From: Pisolithus tinctorius
Lineage: Eukaryota > Basidiomycota > Agaricomycetes > Boletales > Pisolithaceae
Length of the DNA: 64,000 bases
Reading direction: 5' to 3'
Assembly (NCBI GenBank): GCA_024663395.1
Contig: JANFAH010000032.1
Coordinates: 186,001-250,000, forward strand
In this document: positions 32,291 through 43,300 of the stretch, in pieces
How positions within the stretch are numbered: position 1 is the first letter of the stretch
How the letters are laid out: every line of letters begins with the position of its first letter
Program-made: the position numbers and the translations under genes
Notes under the pieces: generated by a model
The model's input: the letters and a program-made list of their open reading frames with translations, nothing else
Databases searched by the model: none
What the model was told of the DNA's origin: nothing

Positions 32291-33539
32291 ATGGTAAACC
32301 TAGATGTGAGCCTAGACGTGATAAAGAAAGTGAGCAGTAAGTGCCATGTTCCTTCCCATCAAGCCTAGTTGACCGAGCCAATGAATAGCGGGAACGGCGG
32401 TTCTACAGGTAATCGGGTTGCTGTTGGCAGTCTTTCGGTTTTGGTTCCGGTATCGAATACAACGGTTGTGGTGGGAAGATGCCTGGGCGTTTGCCGCTTT
32501 CCTCTTCGCCATCAGTTACTTGACGGGAAGTTGGTTGTATGTGCACTATGGTACGTAAAACGTTTGGTGGTTCAGAAAACCAGTCTCACTTAATTCCCAG
32601 GGAAACCAATTGCGACGGTCGGGTCTTGGATGTCCACTTTTGCATTCAACCCGGTGATATGGTGCGACATAGCTCCTCTCCAACTACTGCAATTCTGATA
32701 TGATCACTGTTGTCAGGCTTGTTCGTCACAGCACAATACTGTCGGTGGCACGAATTATCTATCCGTCTGTGACACTGCGAAGAATGGTGCTAGGAATAGG
32801 CTCGGGTTTCTTCCTGCTATTTATCACTTTCATGGCGGCAAAGTTGTGGTTTTATTGCCATGACTTGAGCTGGATGAACGATACTTTGTTCTATGGGAAT
32901 CCACTCCTTCCTTTAAGCACCAAGCTGGTTATCTTTGAATTGACGAGTGAGTTTAACCTGCAAATACTCATTGCTTACCCCTCTGTGACAACGCAACGTA
33001 GTTGATTTCCTCGCCGATGCAATCCTCATTGCTCTGCCCATAAAGTTCTTATGGAGCGTCAAACTACCCACTCGACAGCGACGGATGATTCTATTGATTT
33101 TTGCATCGGGCATCATGGTTACGCTCGGAGCTATCTGCCATACTACATGTCAGCTCCTGGGCCTTCACTCGATTGTTATTTTGGCCATGGATGTCGAGGT
33201 GAGAACACACCACGAAAATCTTCCCTAGTCAGTCTCATACACTCCCTGTTTATTGGTGTTCAGGTTGCATTGTCTAGCATTATGTGCAACTTACTCGTTT
33301 TCGTGACGTCCCTCTATCGATATGGCCGTTCAGGATCCCTCTCCCCCTCTACTGACTCTGAGGAGGACGACGACTATACAACACCGGTCCGACCTCGTCA
33401 GACCTCCCAGCTTCTGACGACAATTGAAGTAGGAAATTTGGAGTACTCCTTAGAGAACGGGACGTCTACATGGAGCGATGGATGCACTAGCGACGCAACC
33501 TCGGGTATATCGGGCACACGTAGCTCCTCGGAAGAATAG
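32291..33539 (+). CDS. Fungal rhodopsin-like 7TM membrane protein, copy 2
   Basis: Same structure as 28063-29325: MVNLD start, VIGLLLAVFRFWFRYRIQRL, WWEDAWAFAAFLFAISYLTG, GKPIATVGSWMSTFAFNPVI, VARIIYPSVTLRRMVLGIGS, VDFLADAILIALPIKFLWSV, RQRRMILLIFASGIMVTLGA, then VALSSIMCNLLVFVTSLYRY and an acidic, Ser/Thr-rich tail (TDSEEDDDYTTPVRPRQTSQ shared with copy 1). All splice sites seen in copy 1 have counterparts. The extreme tail diverges (GISGTRSSSEE). Both copies look intact, with mostly conservative changes in the membrane helices, so both are probably expressed. Function unknown; likely plasma-membrane. Confidence 0.75.
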
Positions 33540-34513
33540 CGATCCGAACAAACGTCAAATTGATTCCATCATATCCCAACTCACCTCTGCTGCCGCTTTC
33601 TAATTTATTGATCCACTTGGACCCTGATATGTGATTAACTCTTAGAGTTTGCCGCTCGTTGTCAGATACTTACCGTTCTTCTCTGCTACACCAGTGTTGA
33701 TAACTCCGCGTTGTTACCCTCGTGTTCGTTGTACTCTGCAAAAATGGAAAGAGAAAATATACTCGCGGTAACCTAAAAGGTTGTTGATCTGATACACACG
33801 AGATTGGACGTATTGAGTCAGACCTAGATCACGCATTGAGCCAAGATCTAACAGGCGTTCAAACAGGGGCTAATATTCGAACTACATATGTGGTAGTAGT
33901 TGAGGCATGGTGATCAGTGAGGATGACTTGTGGTGCGTCTTCCAAAGCCGGATGCTACAGATATATGTAGAACTCATTTCATCATAGATTTGGCCAGCCT
34001 CATGGCAGCTGGTCAGCATAAGTGGAGTTTAACGTCTAGTTGCAGGTATTAGGCCGCCGTCCCTACTCCAAGGTGAAGGTCTGAAATGGCCGGCGGGTAT
34101 GGTGAACCGTTTGGCGGACTAAAGGTCCTACCAACTGGGCATTCACTCGGCCAAGGCGTTTGGTGGGCCGTAGGGGGCCCAAGAATTAGAATGATACGAC
34201 ATCGAGCCACCCTACCCTCAAGCATACAGTTTTTTTTTTTTTATACTTAAATTAAAAAAGCCGGATTTTTTCAAAAAGCCGCCACTCACGGGAAAGGGAA
34301 ATAGGTCTGGACTGCCTGAGCCGCGTTGTTGAGCCCGGAATTCTACCGATGTTAGGCTTTCTTCAGGTCCGAACATCGGGATGGCAGGGTGTGCGGTGGT
34401 GCCATAGACGTCACGGACTGCTCAAACCGTGCAACCAATATAATATGGAAAATATTCCTGAGCGATTGCCTCGGACAAATCCTATCGCATTCTCAGATCT
34501 TGCATCACGTCGC
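33540..34513. other. Intergenic region, nothing recognised
   Basis: Lies between the second 7TM gene and the 3' end of glutathione synthetase (on the other strand, so convergent). It contains a run of 13 T at about 34230-34242. The part up to about 33990 is shared with the 3' flank of the first 7TM gene. Confidence 0.45.
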
Positions 34514-36340
34514 TTACCCATCTACGAGGACGACCGAATCCAAGACAGAAAACCCTGCAGCAACACCGCCTTCATTACTTTCCACACCTTTGGTCCTCAC
34601 TAGCCACCCTGCATCCCCCCGTTCACGCACACCTGTCTCGCGAGAAAACAGAGCCCATCCGAAGATACCCAACTCAGAAACCGTCTCGGAGCGGACCGTC
34701 TTGTTGCCTCCATTCAGTCCTGGAGTTGACCCCCCAGCGCGAATGAGGTAGGACCCTACGCCCTGCGGAGGGAGGATCAGCTGCATAGCAATCCATGCCT
34801 CCCGATCTTGCATGGGAAGTGTCTCTAGAAACGGTGGTATATCTTGCTTATACACATTATTCCCACCACCCTCACGCTGTGGTTTGAGAACGAGCGAGTC
34901 TGCCAGAGCACGTGCATATGTCGCTCCTCTCGGTTCGTCCGTACACTGTCGTATAGCATGATCGGCGGGAGCCACAGGCGGATTGGGGTCGTCCAGCGAC
35001 CACATCGACATCCACGTCTCCCTGAGGTCTTTCGCGCCTGTAACAGTGTCCCGTGCATCTGTGTCACGTATGAATTGCTCTACGACACCTGGTCGACTGA
35101 GAAATTCCTGGACTTTCTTCCCACCTGCGAGTTGGAGTGGGATAGTTGGACATTTGATGGCACGGCTTCGTTCCAGAGTGAACCGAGTGGCGTAATGTGT
35201 TGTTGTTGGGTAGTCAGACGGGACATAGCCGGCGCGGAAGTAGACAGTGGAGATCTCTAAACTTGATTCGGACCATGACGGCGAGAGGGCAGGGACGATC
35301 GCCAGTCGCAAAATACGAGTATCCGCGTCAAGCGTGGCAGAAGATGCAAGTTCTTCGAAAGTCTGACGGACAACGCGGATGGAGTGTCTGAGTAGTGCAA
35401 GTTAGCGGGTGCTATCCCAGTGAAGTGAGGCTTACTTCTCTAATAGTTCGTACTCTAGCCATCGCTGGTCGAACACGTTGCGCTCATTCGGCTGCACAAC
35501 GAACAGAATATATGCACTATGAAGAGAAACTAGTCAGCCCCGTGTCTGCCGAGGCGCAAGGGAACAGTACCTCGGAACACCATACGCCTTATGCGCCTCT
35601 GCTAGCCCTTCAGCTAGACGCGCAGTGGTATCGTTAAGGGGAAAATTCTCCGATTTGAGCCAAGGCAATACGCCATAATAATTGGTGAGAGCGTGGAGAT
35701 ACCTGAACTTCATCATGGGCAGACGGAGTGCAACGACATGGATAAATCTACCTATGCATAGCCGCTGCCCTCTCGGACAGCGGTCCAAAGGAAGAGGATA
35801 TAGTGTTAAATTCTACTTGCTTCAGAGAGATTGTTCCATCTTCCCCGCCGGTATGTAGCAGATAGTCTGACCGGAACAGACCAAGATGGAGAGGCTGCAA
35901 CCTCGCCTCATCAGTTACGCGATTTCAGGGATCCCGTCGGATTGGGAAGGTTTGAGTACCTGCACGATCCCTGCATCTCGTATGGCTTTCCACCCTCTCC
36001 AAAGCGTCCCTACAAACTCGTCCGCCTTTCCTACGCCCTCAACGGCGCCCATGACCTTGTCGAGGAAGTCGTCGTCCATAGCGACCCGCGCGTAGAGAAT
36101 ATTGTATGAGGACTGCAGCTGCTGGGCCCGCTCGAACAGTGAGCGTGGGATGGGCGAGGGCAAGAGAGATATGGGTGCATGGATAACAGAGGACGGTGAA
36201 GGCGGCTGCGTTGCACTCGGTGGAAGATACGTCAACCCATGAGACAGCGCATACGTCGTTGCGTGCTGGGTTAGTGCGCCGATCTGATCGTCGGTCAATG
36301 ACGGTGGCCATTGCGAATAGTCGAAGGCGGCAGAGGCCAT
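34514..36340 (-). CDS. GSH2: Glutathione synthetase (536 aa, five exons)
   Basis: Minus-strand exons: 35960-36340, 35752-35894, 35571-35702, 35436-35516, 34514-35387; GT-AG introns and phases fit. The start is MASAAFDYSQWPPSLTDDQI. Landmarks of eukaryotic GSH synthetase: PLHLGLFRSDYLLHTG, LKQVEFNTISSSFG with PLSERAAAMH, then YILFVVQPNERNVFDQRWLE, the substrate-loop segment AIKCPTIPLQLAGGKKVQEF, the ATP-grasp glycine loop LVLKPQREGGGNNVYK, AWIAMQLILPP, ELGIFGWALF and the C-terminal GWLVRTKGVESNEGGVAAGF. The enzyme condenses gamma-glutamylcysteine with glycine, using ATP, in the cytosol, as a homodimer. Its start is 195 bp from the HNT1 start on the other strand. Confidence 0.92.
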
Positions 36341-36535
36341 GGCTGAGACGGAGACGGACGCTGAGTACTTACTCTACAGAAAACTATCTAACCCCTCACA
36401 GTGGTCGTCGACGACAGTGAAGACAAGAGATTAGATCATGAATCACACGTGACTTTGAGTGATGAGGTTGCTTCCGCTTGCTTGCCAATCATCGCGGGAC
36501 GTCCGCAAAACTTGTTAGTCATCGCCGTCATCATC
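36341..36535. promoter_or_regulatory. Divergent promoter region, GSH2 and HNT1
   Basis: 195 bp between the two start codons on opposite strands. A cacgtga motif (36447-36453) is the only obvious element. Co-regulation is possible but not shown by the sequence. Confidence 0.4.
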
Positions 36536-37286
36536 ATGGCATCCGTTGCGAGGTAAGCGCGTGCAGCTGGTGTGGCACGAGCTGGCACAGACGTTCACGA
36601 CAGATCCCTTACTACCTGCATCTTCTGCAAGATCGTCAAGGGTGTGTGCATCCCCCGAAGCTGATTTCAAGAATTGTCATGTACATCGCCACTCTCCAGG
36701 TGAGATACCGAGCTTCAAGCTCGTCGAGACCGATCTTTCGTAAGTCTGACCTCAACATCGTACACGTCCTTTTAACGTCGATCGCGCAAGATACTCCTTC
36801 CTTGACATTGGTCCACTCTCGAGGGGTCATGCCCTCATCATTCCCAAAGGTACGGTCGGGTGGCCTATGCCCTACATAATTCCTGGAGTGGCTGAAGTTC
36901 GCCCCTCTGCGCAGATCACGCAGCTAAGCTCCATGAACTTCCTAATGAATATTTAGCCGATGCTATGCCCATCGCGAAGAAGATCGCCGCGGCTCAAGGT
37001 TTGGAGAACTACAATATCCTACAGGTCAGTAGTGTATACATACATCGACATATTCCTTCTACCACTCGTGGTCCTTTCGATTTCAGTGCTGATAACATGA
37101 TTTAATATGTAGAACAACGGTCGCATTGCCCACCAGGAAGTTGACCACGTCCACTTCCACGTTATCCCCAAACCTTCTGCAAGCGACGATGAGGGTTTGG
37201 TCGTTGGATGGCCAGCTAAGCCGGCTGACAAGGAAGACCTGAAAGCCCTACAGCAGGAACTGGCCAGTAAACTTAGCAAATTGTAG
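36536..37286 (+). CDS. HNT1: HIT-family nucleotide hydrolase, HINT/Hnt1 type (145 aa)
   Basis: Six exons: 36536-36552, 36604-36641, 36700-36739, 36791-36849, 36915-37024, 37113-37286. The protein reads TTCIFCKIVKGEIPSFKLVE, DIGPLSRGHALIIPKDHAAK, ENYNILQNNGRIAHQEVDHV and then HFHVIPKPSASDDEGLVVGW. The histidine triad is complete (H-V-H-F-H), with the upstream NNGRIAHQ block that is usual in Hint1. Size matches Hnt1, a purine nucleoside phosphoramidase that hydrolyses AMP-lysine and related substrates. A degraded paralogue lies 2.6 kb downstream (39840-40172). Confidence 0.92.
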
Positions 37287-38567
37287 TGAAAGCACACCGC
37301 TTCGTTGTCAGATCGGAATCGTAATATCAACCATTGGATTTGTAACACTATCAGTGCAGTTGCATGCTTGAAACCAAGACTGTTGGGTAGAGAAGTACGA
37401 GAGTCTGAACAGGGACACTCACTCCTTGTCTCAGGGTAAGGAAGCTAGAACGGACCCCTACTGATTATGCCAGCATTAGCGATTCAGAATGCTCATCAGT
37501 GGGCCATCTTAAAACTAGCACCTGAAGAGGTGTCGCATGAAATAGATATCAGAGTAGCACACATAGGATCAACGAATACAACCAGAGCGTCACCCCGGTT
37601 TAGGAGTAGCTGAAGCAATTTTGGTCTCGCAAGGGAACTGGATGATCGACTGACATCACTTGGCGGCACGAGGGTACGGACGAAGCTCAGGGAATATGGT
37701 GTATCGCGACAAGACGCAGAGACCCCTGCAAAGCAGTCCTACGTGCTAGTAACACCTGAAGATATGTCCCAAGAATCCTCCTATCATGTTCAACGGAGTG
37801 CAGATACTCCCTGACGTCCGGAAAGTAGATGGGCTGTTCGAGCTGGCCCATTTCAGGCCACAGCACACGACCCTCTCCAAGCCAAGGCGACACAACTTCG
37901 GTCACGGCAACAACACTGCCGCCTACGCCTGTGTTGACGCCTGAACTAGCTCCGGATTCGCACCACACAAGTCTGCGGTTGTCACTTGGATAACGTACGG
38001 ACAGAGGGGAGAGCAGAAGTGCGCCGAAGGCAGTTCCGAGGAATCAGGGCAAGCCGAAGCCTGCATTCACTTGAGATTCACTTCATTTTCTGGACAGTCG
38101 TCGGATGTATGATTCCGGGGCGTCCTTCTCCAGCTTGGAGTCATCGGCCGGCGTTACTACGCTCCAGTTATCATCCGCTGGACTGTAAGAAGGGTGGGGT
38201 AGGAATCGATCAGCGATCAAATTTTCATGAATATTACGTAAGCAACTCGACCCTCCCTATCGTGTATTACGGGGCCTTATACCAGACAAGTAGATGCCTG
38301 TACCACCGTCACCCGTGTTCAGTGCCTAAGCTTGCCTACGCACGTTAGCAGATAAAGGATGTTGGCGTATGGCGAGTGGACAAGGGATCCGAGTAAGGTG
38401 TCTCGCACAAACAGAGGTCCCGGTGAGCGGTGCATTCGACAGTATACCCATTGTGAGTCGTCTCCTGCACCTACTACTTGGCCAAAGTCGACCTCTTTTA
38501 CCGTGGATACAGGTCCTCCAGCCTTGACGTGCATCATTTTATAACGAGTTGTTTGCAGTTAGCAATC
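37287..38567. other. Intergenic stretch, nothing recognised
   Basis: Several 60-120 codon frames on both strands lack motifs, and none pairs into a credible spliced gene. Confidence 0.4.
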
Positions 38568-38837
38568 ATGGTATATGCCAAGAGACCATCCACAAGGTCT
38601 TCTCGGGCACGAAGGCTTACTTTTTTTCTCTCAGTCTTTGCCTTGCTTTGCTACAAGGACGTTGCGAACCTCAAAGGGTACGGACCCGTGTTAGACTCCA
38701 ACATTGACCCGACCATCAGAAGTGATCTGCACCAAAGCTTCAAAATCGGTTGGGAAGAATTGGTGCCCGACGAACAGGATGAAAGGAGAGCGAATGGCGG
38801 CGCTATGGCTAGAGAAAACGTATGGACTCTGATCTAG
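38568..38837 (+). CDS. Hypothetical exon with N-terminal membrane anchor (89 aa)
   Basis: From the ATG at 38568 the frame gives a basic stretch (RPSTRSSRARR) followed by a hydrophobic run (LTFFLSVFALLCY), a type II signal-anchor arrangement, and then a polar region with FKIGWEELVPDEQDERRANG. It stops at 38837, but gt-ag signals further on could join later exons (for example around 38879-38920). It may be the 5' end of a secretory-pathway enzyme or a remnant; I do not recognise it. Confidence 0.25.
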   Translation: MVYAKRPSTRSSRARRLTFFLSVFALLCYKDVANLKGYGPVLDSNIDPTIRSDLHQSFKIGWEELVPDEQDERRANGGAMARENVWTLI

Positions 38838-39839
38838 CTGCGCGGCTATAAGTGTCAGAAATGTTCTGTTCCCCCTCCTTATTCTCGCATTAGATCTCCC
38901 TGAAATATACTTTGATGACAAGGTATGCCTCGTGCCCATGTATCCCATTATCTTCGCTAACGGTTCCTAGACCAAGCAAACATGCAGGCTTTCCATTATC
39001 TACCTCAAACGGGTCCAGATGATGATCTTATCGTCGGGTTTGGTGCCCACACGGAGTGAACATCCTGCTTATTCCCTTGAATATGCCCTGATAACTTCCT
39101 CGCAGTTTCTAGGTTGGGTTTCTCTTCGAGGCGTCTGACTGCCCTAATTCTGGACTAAAACGAACGCCAATATTTCGGCAGGAGTCCAGTATTCAAGTTC
39201 TTTAGATGCTAGAGTCAGAGACTCAGCAATGCATAAATGCGCCGCTAATTCCAGAAACACTGATCATCAAATATTTACCAGATCGAAAGGGATCTAAACC
39301 GCCCAGTTGATTTTACCTAATATCGGAGACCACTCTGCACGATGACGAGTGAGCTGCCATTCCGATCATACGCACTGATCCTGTTCCACATGTTCCCCTG
39401 AATGACGACATTTAGGTCGACTATGCACGGAGCGATCAACAGGAACAGCATCTGCCGGTATCCGATTCCCTTGTTTCTCTGTGCGGATTACCGCGCCCAC
39501 CCCTTAGGTTGAGTCCGAGTTGTGTATCCGCTAAGAGACCGCCCAAGTACGAACCAATCGTTTTGGGGAGCTACGTCTGAAAGCACCTGGAGGAGAAATA
39601 CCGTCAATGCGCCACATTCTCATAATGTGGCCATGGAGGACAAATTGATCGAGACATTTGTATACATTCGGTTTTTAACCTGTTGTCTGCTATGGAATTT
39701 GTTGGCCAAGTCCCTAGGTGGTGAGTACTTTGAATGTAGTTATTTAAGCTGCCAGAGTTGAGCCCGTAGCAAACTGCGTAATCGATTACATCTACCGAGT
39801 GCACCCCGAGAGCGAGTACACTGTGGATGGGCTATTGTT
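38838..39839. other. Intergenic stretch, nothing recognised
   Basis: No convincing coding signal or repeat was seen. Confidence 0.35.
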
Positions 39840-40172
39840 GATCGCACAAGATATCCATGCCTCAACATTAGTCCACTCTTGGGGGACCATGCGACTGTCA
39901 CTCCCAAAAGGTGGCATGTACATTATCCTGCAGGTCAGCAGCGTGTACATACGTCGACGCTTGCTTTCTATTCTTCCTACACCTTTCCATGCAGAACAAT
40001 GGTCGCATTGCCCACCAGGACGTTGACCATGATCGTTTCCACGTTATCCCCCAAACCTTCTGCAAGGGATGATAAGGGTCTGGTCGTTGGATGGCCAGAA
40101 GAACACTGGGCTTCCATGGACGACTTGAAAGCCCTGCATGAGGAGTTGGTTGGTAAACTGAACAAGTTGTAG
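39840..40172 (+). pseudogene. Degraded HIT-family gene
   Basis: Parts of HNT1 are recognisable: the exon 4 counterpart (39846-39910, ending in tcactcccaaaag), a remnant of the exon 5 end (tacattatcctgcag), and exon 6 (from about 39992) with NNGRIAHQDVDHD. The triad is destroyed: H-V-H-F-H has become H-D-R-F-H. An extra c in ccccc shifts the frame just after HVIP. Most of exon 5 and exons 1-3 are missing. The flanking 3' sequence (gtgaaag, then agatcggaa) also matches HNT1. It is a dead tandem or dispersed duplicate. Confidence 0.8.
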
Positions 40173-40339
40173 TGAAAGTACATTATTCTGGTGTTAGATC
40201 GGAAACGACGGATGTTTGTCAGTCGCCGATTGTTTCATGCGCAGGAATATCGCCCTTTGTTAGTACAGTATGATTATCGTGCTTCCCAATGCCTACGGTC
40301 GCAATGTAGTAGTGATCATCACATCACATCAGTGGCTAT

Positions 40340-43300
40340 CTATACAATATTGAATATGCTGACTTCGCTTTGAAGGACACTAGCTGAATTTACAGGCTGA
40401 GCTACGATAAGAGTAGAAGATGCGATCCTTTTGTACTCGTTATGAGGCAGTTCAGTCAACAGCAGGGCGTTAAATGGTCCTCCCAGTGTCACGAGCAGTT
40501 GTTCAGCGGCATCAGCAGCAGCAGCAGCATCTGACTTGGTGGATCCGCCAAGCGACTTCGAATGCCAGGGGCGGACAAGCTGCAGGGAGCCTGTCACATT
40601 TTCCGCAGTGGCATTTTCGAGCCTTGCGGGTACCGTGATCTCAAGCGGCTTCAAACCGAAAGCCTGGATTGCATATGTATAGCTCGATGATGAGGATGAA
40701 TTTTCCCACTGCAGTTCGACCGCTGTGACACGATAGGAGAAACATGACAATATAAGGCGTCGATTGACAAATCGGGGAAGGGGTGACTTGATGAGCAAGC
40801 GGTACAACGATCGCAGTGCTTTGGATGACGCAGGCGGTTGACTCGCTGTCAATGACTGCTCTTCAGCGCCGGCTGGTGGGGCAGGAGGCAACGGCAATGG
40901 CCGGTACGATGAAATGCGGGCTGGGAAACAACTATGAAATGTCGATGCCTCCCCAATCCAGTCCAGCATCGAGATATCACCAGACTGCGATATGAGTTCT
41001 CCTAGCAGGCGACCCAGGGCGACCTCCGCAGATTCGCCATAGAGGACGGGTAGATGGAGATTGAAAATCCCAAAAAGCGAGTAGGCAACGTCTTCGGGAC
41101 GGGTGGTACGGCGTGACGATGCCCACCGAAGTCTCGAGCGTGCATCATCCATGCCGGGGGAAAAATCAGTGAGGTACCGAGATTCTATTCCGGTTGCGCC
41201 TCCAAGTTCTTCCAGTATGGCAGCATCTGTTTTGTGATTCGAAGATTCAATATTTCTGTACAGCGACCAGGTCTGAGTGTAGAACAACACAGTGTAGGGG
41301 GCCAACAGTTCTTGGAGGGTCCATCCGCGTCCGAACCACTGGCTGTCAGTAAATGACCCAGTCTCAGAAACGTCGGCGAGGTACACGATCGTTAGGGCAG
41401 ATCGCCGATACCATCTGAACATTGATCCTATTGCCTCTTGCAAGTCAGCACTGCTATCTTTGTCTATGCAGCAGGTATCGCTCCACGCCCACAGGTAACC
41501 TCGCTTCAAAGCAGTAAGACAGAACTTCCGAAGTTTTGTGAAACCTCCACCCGACGTCACGTCATATATTGGGCAACTTTGAACGTCGCGGAGTAATGGT
41601 TCACCTTCACCCCAGCGGTGAGAGAACGTGACAAACCCGAAGTATCTCGAGACATCAGCATGGATACGGCCGACTCGTTCCACAGGGTCATATGACATGG
41701 CCGATGACAAGAGTCGGTTGTACTGCTGGCTACCGGTGAATTTTGATATCTGCTCATCCCGGTTGCACAGGGTGCCTGTTTGCGTGTGCAGCAGTCTAGT
41801 CGGCATGCTTTCGAGGGTCTCAAAAATGACGGCTTGGATGACTTGGCTGACCTCGTCTTGCGTGGCGACCGACCGAATGGAGGATACCCTGGAAATCTGA
41901 GGGCTGATCTTCATCTGGAGATAGGTTGCAAGGGAATCCTGGGATGTGTCATAACTCGGGTCTCCAGGAGCAGATAGTTCCAGCGCCTTTTGTTCGAGCA
42001 AAATAGCCTTGTCCAAATCACTAACGTTGGCTGTGTCGTGAAACCTCTCTATTAAGCATAGTGCAAGGTCATGAAGGTTCGATGGGTGACTTGCATGTCC
42101 AGTGGGACGGAGTTGCAGAACAAATTCGTGCACAGAAATTGCTTTATCCAGGTGGCTAAATGTGCGTTGGGTTCGAAATTTGTCCCTGAGGAGATGCCCA
42201 AGGGCACATAGATTGTCTACTGCTCGACCAAGGTTGACTGATTCAGGCCAGTTTGTCCCCCGGGCTATTCGCTCGCGAATGAACTTCGTGAGGTTGCCAA
42301 CAGAGAGAGCATAATCAGGGTGTTTCGGTGGTCGGAGCTCCAAGGCATACGTGGCAAGGCATATGGCCTCGTCCAAATCGATTGCTACGGCCTGCTTCAG
42401 AAACTTGCCCCAATGGTATTGTGAGAGTGCCTGGAGCGTGGAACTAGGATCGGCATAACCTGTTGGACGGAATGCCGACATGGCTCGGGGTAGAGAATTT
42501 ATTCCACCAGAACCTTGCGCCACAGCCTGTGTCGAAAACCTTTTCTGAAGGTAATAAGCGAGACTGGAGAGGGAATCATCACGATCAGGATGGCCCGGTG
42601 GATGGAGCTCAAGTATTGCATGCCCGAGTGTTATAGCTTCTTCCAAGTCAACGAGAGCCCCCTGTTTTTCGTATCTATTCGAAAGGCAGACAGCAAGGTT
42701 GTGGAGCGATGAAGAGCGATGTGGATGTCCAGAGGGACGAAGTTCCGATGCTGCCCGGTGCAGCTCAATCGCCTCGTCCAAGTCCTGCATCGCAACTTGG
42801 ATCCGGAACCTCTGCCAAAGATAATAAGCGAGATTGTGGAAGGACCAATGACGATCAGAATGCCCTGGTGGACGGAGCTCTAGTACTGCACGCTCGAGTG
42901 TAATAGCTTCTTCTAGATCAGTAACTGCCCCCTGTTTCTCGTATCTATCTGCAAGACAGATAGCGAGGACATGGAGCAATAAAGGGCGATCAGGATGTCC
43001 AGATGGACAGAGTTCCAATGCTGCCTGGTGCAGCTCAATCGCCTCGTCCAAGTCCTGCATCGCAGCCTGTTTCCGGAACCTCTGCCAAAGATAATAAGCG
43101 AGATTGTGGAGAGACCAAAGACGATCAGAGCGCCCTGGCGCACGGAGCTCTAGTGCTTTACGCTCGAGTGTGATAGCTTCTTCCAAGTCGGTAACTGCGC
43201 CCTGTTTCTCGTATCTATCTGCAAGACAGAGAGCAAGGATGTGGAACGACGACGAGCGATAAGGATGGACATATGGATAGAGTCTCAATGTTGACCGGAG

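Noticed and set aside
38478..38837. Idea that the 38568 frame is an alpha-mannosidase (GH47) N terminus
   Set aside because: Only the type II anchor and a loose W-E-L similarity support it; no catalytic motif follows.
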